A stretch of DNA of 64,000 nt, taken from Quercus robur (lineage: Eukaryota; Streptophyta; Magnoliopsida; Fagales; Fagaceae). Of this stretch, positions 60,301-64,000 are shown in pieces. How positions within the stretch are numbered: the stretch's first letter is position 1; each line of letters starts with the position of its first letter. Position numbers and translations under genes: made by a program. The notes beneath the pieces are model-generated. The model searched no databases. It was not told the DNA's origin and was given only the letters and a program-made list of their open reading frames with translations. Location of the stretch: positions 32,941,354 to 33,005,353 of the forward strand of contig NC_065536.1 of assembly GCF_932294415.1 (NCBI RefSeq). Reading direction: 5' to 3'.

Positions 60301-61639
60301 TACTTCAAAAAAATCTTTGTACGTAACAGATAACAGTGGTTCTTTGCTCTTTCATTAGTTCCTATTTCTTTATGGCAATGAGCTCTAGCTTAAGTAACAC
60401 TTGCTCCCCCTGTAAGACAAAGGAGGATAGTAAGGTGTTGTGTCCAAGATTTACAAGGTGAAAGTATAACTTACACCCCCTCCCAAAAAAAAAGAGTTTC
60501 CATTTCTTTAGTCAGTCATTTTGTGCTATTTTCAGGTTTTGGTATTACAAACTGATTGATGAGAGAGAGAGACAGAGAGCTGGTGTGCACCTGGGGGGGG
60601 GGGGGGGGTGAGTGAGAGAGAGAGAGAGAGAGTATTTGGATTAATGCCCATGGCCAGACACCTATGCTAAAGCATGTGATTAATCAAATGCTTATTCCTT
60701 CAGAAAAATCTAATAAATGGGTAATGGAAGGTTGATATTGCAACAATTTGTAAAGTTTAGACTCAGCAGTGCTCAAATTAGAAGTCCAAATAGAAACCAA
60801 CCTCAAGTTTGGCGGGCTAAAATTGTGGTTTGCTTTAACACTTAATGATGCATACCCTAATGAGATATATAATAACAAGAGAAATATTTATAATTAGAGA
60901 ATCTAATAGCAAAGAAAGCTACAAGAGGGAAATAAAAATTTATTTATCATACAACCAGAGCAACTGAACTGACAACTTTGATCATACCTTTACACCAACA
61001 CCAAGGAAGGGACAGTCATACAGAGATTGTAAAATTGAAGTTTTGGCATCGTAACCAGCTCCAAATCCAACTTTTGCTTCGTTATAGCTTTGCAGAATCT
61101 GTAGATGGTTGCATTAGCCATACAAAATACTTGAATAGAAATAACAGAAGGGAGAAGAGATGCAACACAGGAAATTAATAAATATAAGACAAAATTATAA
61201 CGTTTCCTCCTGTAACAAGCTAGAACAGAATATAATACAGCAAATCTAAGTAGCTAAATCATCATAAGTCATGAGGAACAGCCTAAGTGAAAAACAAAAC
61301 ACGAATTTAAAGTGGTAAATTAAATCCATCAATAACCAATGCATGAGGGAATGATCTTGGAAACTTACTTTAGTAAGTTCTGAAACTTGGACTTCCTTCA
61401 CATCACCGTGTGATACATCAATAAATTTTCTGTGTCTCTCCTAAAAATGTCCACGGTATAATCAAGAGACAGCAAGGCTGATATAAACTTTAAAAGCCAA
61501 ACAGATACCAGAGAAAAGTAACTCACAGATACAAGAACAGATATGGCATTAATAGCCAATAGAACAGCATTATTTGCAGTCTTTACAGCCTCATCCAGAG
61601 TAACCAAATCCTTTCTGAGTAGCATGTCAGTGTCAACAT
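52488..61639 (-). CDS. ARC3: ARC3 chloroplast-division protein, 3' eleven exons (5' end outside window)
   Basis: Exons, all with GT-AG borders and matching phases: 61639-61527, 61440-61369, 61098-60988, 59408-59227, 56495-56232, 56144-56056, 55891-55488, 55235-55131, 55024-54887, 52848-52682 and 52560-52488. They encode about 572 residues. Arabidopsis ARC3 has about 740, so roughly 170 N-terminal residues lie beyond 64000. The first four exons match the later part of the FtsZ-like domain (ILQSYNEAKVGFGAGYDAKT, DLNGMVICILASSETVNN). Exons 5-7 are the variable linker. The last four carry about five MORN repeats (YRGRCQGGLPEGKGRL, YDGTWRNGKKSGLGTFYF, FQGSWREDVMHGKGWFYF). ARC3 acts in the plastid stroma with the Min system to stop FtsZ rings forming away from mid-plastid. 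All visible exons are open. Confidence 0.93.
52849..54886. other. ARC3 intron of 2.0 kb with LINE fragment
   Basis: Intronic AT-rich sequence. Apart from the LINE zinc-ribbon fragment at 53940-54290 I see nothing coding. Confidence 0.6.
53940..54290 (-). pseudogene. LINE zinc-ribbon (zf-RVT) fragment
   Basis: On the minus strand the block IWRIKSPTRVNLFVWTAERS is followed by a degraded Cys/His region ending near 53940. It has the form of the plant LINE ORF2 C-terminus. It lies inside an ARC3 intron in the same orientation as the gene. Confidence 0.7.
56510..59226. other. ARC3 intron of 2.7 kb
   Basis: Contains a TA microsatellite (57338-57358), a copia RT remnant (57930-58340), and a GATCTC/GAGATC-rich stretch near 57580-57700. 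No host gene is visible. Confidence 0.6.
57930..58340 (-). mobile_element. Ty1/copia RT fragment in ARC3 intron
   Basis: On the minus strand the segment starts with PGWKMAMEEE and NGTWDLVPPPS and continues through GCRVYIK-like sequence. It follows the start of a copia RT with frameshifts and ends near the LYGLKQSPR region. It has the same orientation as ARC3. Confidence 0.75.
59409..60987. other. ARC3 intron of 1.6 kb with G runs
   Basis: Holds a run of 24 G (59484-59507), and a run of 16 G (60593-60608) followed by (GA)n. No gene is visible. Run lengths in such tracts are often unreliable. Confidence 0.6.
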
Positions 61640-61959
61640 CTGTGGATGAAAAAAAGTGAGATACATTATCCTTTTTTTTTGGTAAGTAACACACACACCC
61701 AACAGATCTTGAACCCAAGAATTCAGAACAAGGGGCAGATTTGCAATTTGAGCCTGAACTTGTGGGCAAAAATTACAATTTAAGTTTAGCAAGTTGATTA
61801 GCAATATAATTAATTCACAGCATATATTTATCAGACCACAAAAAGAAAAAGAAAAGCAAAGAAAAAAGAGCAACTGTTATGTTAATGAGGTATCTACCAA
61901 CTTCATGTACATCTTTTTTAAGAATTCATGTGGAAAAATTAGAGGTAGTAGGTTGTTTC

Positions 61960-64000
61960 TCTCAAGAATGTGATTGACAATTTTGAGTGGGCATTTACTG
62001 GGGTTTATAGGCCTTCTGACAGAGACAGAACGCATTTGTGGGAGTTGGCTTGGGTTAGAAGTTGGTGGAATGTGCCATGGTGTGTGGGAGGTGCTTTTAA
62101 CATGGTGTGGTTTCCGTCAAAGTGCCTTGGTGCCAAGTTCTTTACCCCTGTTATGCATGAGTTTTCGAACTTTATTGCAGATCATAGCTTGTTAGACTTA
62201 CCTTTGGAGGGGTGTGCTTTCACGTGGTCTAATTCTCATGAGGTTGTGTCGCGATCTCGGCTTGACAGATTTCTGTTGTCACCTGATTGGGAGGACAAGT
62301 TATCTACTGTTAATCAATGTCGGATGGAGAGACTACTCTCAGATCATTTTCTGATTTTGTTAGAGGGGGGATATTTCCAGAGGGTAAAAGACCATTTAGA
62401 TTTGAGAACATGTGGTTGAAGGCAAAGGGTTTGTGGAGAAAGCTAGGAAGCACCTGCACGAATACGGATATAGATGCGGGTGCGGAGTGGCGACACAGCA
62501 ATTTTTGAAAAAGTAGGGCAGGGGTGCAGCAAGGATACATTTATTAATTAATTATTAAATATATTTTTATTTATCATTTCTATATATTGCTAAGCATTTT
62601 TCATATAATGGTAAATAATGACACTTCACACTTGACAGCCAAGCATCTAGTGGCTAGTGGGAGACTGACAGAAAAGCAATTCATCTTCTTCACTATCTGC
62701 AAAGAAGAGAAGGCTTCACAGAGAGCAAAAATTCAGAAACGGCAAAAACACAGAGAGAGAGAGAGAGAGAGAGAGAGGGGAGAAGAAATGTATTGGGCTG
62801 TATTGGATTTAAAAAAACACGTGGGACGTGTGTGCAGCTGCATTCAGGCCACACCCTGCATCCCAGACGAGTCCGACACGGGTACGGCTACCATGTAGCC
62901 ACGCCCGTGCTTTCCTGGGAGAAAGTGAGTTCTTGGTGGGACTCTTATCATACTCAAGGACCCCCTAGTTATAGAATTGCTAATAAGCTGAGAGCTTTAA
63001 AGAATGATATGAAGATATAAAATAAGGAAGAATTTGGTGATGTGGAGGAGAAGAAAAACAATTTGTGGAAGGGCCTGAGTGAATTGGACACTATTGAGGA
63101 AACTCGCCCCTTATCTGATGAGGAAAAGTTAGACAAGGATTGGCTCAAAAGTGAGTTGAAAAAGACCAATCTTTTGGAGGAAATTTGTTGGAGGCAGAAA
63201 TCAAGAACTCTTTGTCTTACAGAGGGTGATTGAAATACTAAATTCTTTCATCAAATAGAAAACTCTCACAGAAAGTTCAACACCATTGATAATCGAATGG
63301 TGAATGGTGAGTTGACATCAAACCTGGTTTCCATAATAGAATGAATTTCTCAGTTCTATAAGCAGTTGTACTCTGAGAATGGAGGACAAAGACCAATGCT
63401 GGATGATTTGGAGTTCTTCAGTAAATTTGAAGAGGAAGCAGCTTGGTTGGATAGACCTTTTGAGGAGGATGAGGTGTTAGGGGTGATCCAAGGTTTTAAT
63501 GGAGATAAGGCTCCAGGTCCAAATGGTTTCTCTATAGACTTCTTTTAGTCATATTGGCATATTTTAAAGCAGGAAATTATGGAGTTGTTTCAAAATTTTC
63601 ACGCCCAAGCATTTTTGAGAAGTGCCTAAATTTTTTAGAAGAGCCTTAATGCTTCTTTCTTGCTCTCATTCCAAAAAAAGTGGACAATATGGATGTGAGA
63701 GATTTTAGACCAATTAGCTGGTGGGTGGAGTTTACAACATCATTTCTAAGGTGTTGGCTAATAGCTAAGAAGGGTGTTGCATGGAATTATTTTGGAGTCA
63801 CAGAATGCCTTTGTCATAGATAGGTAGATTTTGGATTTCGTTTTAGTGGCTAGTGAGTGCTTAGATAGTAGATTGAAGGCAGAGATTCCAAGAGTGTTGT
63901 GTAAATTGGATATGGAGATAACTTTTGATCACATGTCTTGGGACTTTCTTATGTATTTAGAAATGCAGGTTTTCAAAAAGATGAAGTAAATAATGTTTTG
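61960..64000 (+). mobile_element. L1-type LINE in an ARC3 intron, antisense, runs off the window
   Basis: The endonuclease domain is readable from about 61970 to 62360 (FTGVYRP, HLWELAWVRSWW, WCVGGAFNMV, DHSLLDLPLEGCAFTWSN, SRLDRFLLSPDWE, LLSDHFLIL). The linker resumes at about 62925 after a nested insertion (SWWDSY, KEEFGDV, CLTEGD, FFHQIENSHRK). The RT begins near 63480 (NGDKAPGPNGFSIDFF, then ALIPKKV, DFRPIS) with growing numbers of stops and frameshifts. It has the domain order of the LINEs at 25004-29229 and probably belongs to the same clade. It runs opposite to ARC3. Confidence 0.92.
62443..62917. mobile_element. hAT-like TIR element nested in the LINE
   Basis: The 8-mer GGAGAAAG flanks it (62435-62442 and 62918-62925). 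The ends are CTAGGAAGCAC and, inverted, CAGGAAAGCAC, with CACGG/GTACGG-rich subterminal regions. Removing the insert plus one copy of the 8-mer rejoins the LINE reading frame. The interior holds a GA microsatellite (about 62752-62778) and an AT-rich centre, and encodes nothing. Confidence 0.8.

Noticed and set aside
1..64000. tRNA or rRNA genes
   Set aside because: I looked for the conserved TTCGA loop with flanking stems and for rRNA core words on both strands and found no convincing case. A covariance-model scan would be decisive.

Overview
The window is nuclear DNA of a eudicot plant, probably a woody species. It has intron-rich protein genes with GT-AG splice sites, AT-rich spacers, microsatellites, and a dense load of LTR retrotransposons, L1-type LINEs, PIF/Harbinger and hAT-like elements. 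I see no bacterial-style operons, CRISPR arrays, rRNA or tRNA genes. The short repeat at 9457-9660 resembles elements I associate with Fagaceae, but I would not name a species from that.

Layout. 1-8685: most of a minus-strand Ty3/gypsy element of the Tat/Ogre lineage. Its 5' LTR is at 8039-8685, its 3' LTR lies off the left edge, and an antisense gene (3-1671, + strand) sits downstream of pol. 9457-19290: a decayed PIF/Harbinger element and smaller repeats, with a 4.4-kb block (10788-15200) tandemly repeated at 15201-19290. 20180-30584: a nucleotide-diphospho-sugar transferase gene in four exons whose introns hold a copia remnant and two LINEs; exon 2 carries a frameshift. 30585-35784: 3' UTR and repeat-rich spacer. 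35785-38278 (minus): an intact five-exon class IV aminotransferase gene. 39812-40209: a MITE between microsatellites. 40267-46494: a second Tat-type element with both LTRs and an AATAT target duplication. It lacks RT, RNase H and integrase but keeps the same antisense gene as the first element. 47540-50862: a decayed LINE broken by an LTR-like repeat. 52488-61639 (minus): eleven 3' exons of ARC3, a chloroplast-division gene, whose 5' exons lie beyond the right edge. 61960-64000: a + strand LINE in an ARC3 intron, itself interrupted by a small TIR element.

The host genes are three: the glycosyltransferase (cell-wall or Golgi type), the PLP aminotransferase, and ARC3 (plastid division). Nothing suggests they act together. 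The most unusual system is the antisense, intron-bearing gene carried by both Tat-type retroelements (1-1671 and about 43620-45375). It is associated with a shared GGACGA/GGACGG motif and, in the second element, with a 51-bp tandem array built around a palindrome. All exon coordinates come from reading splice sites and phases by eye; no alignments or searches were run.
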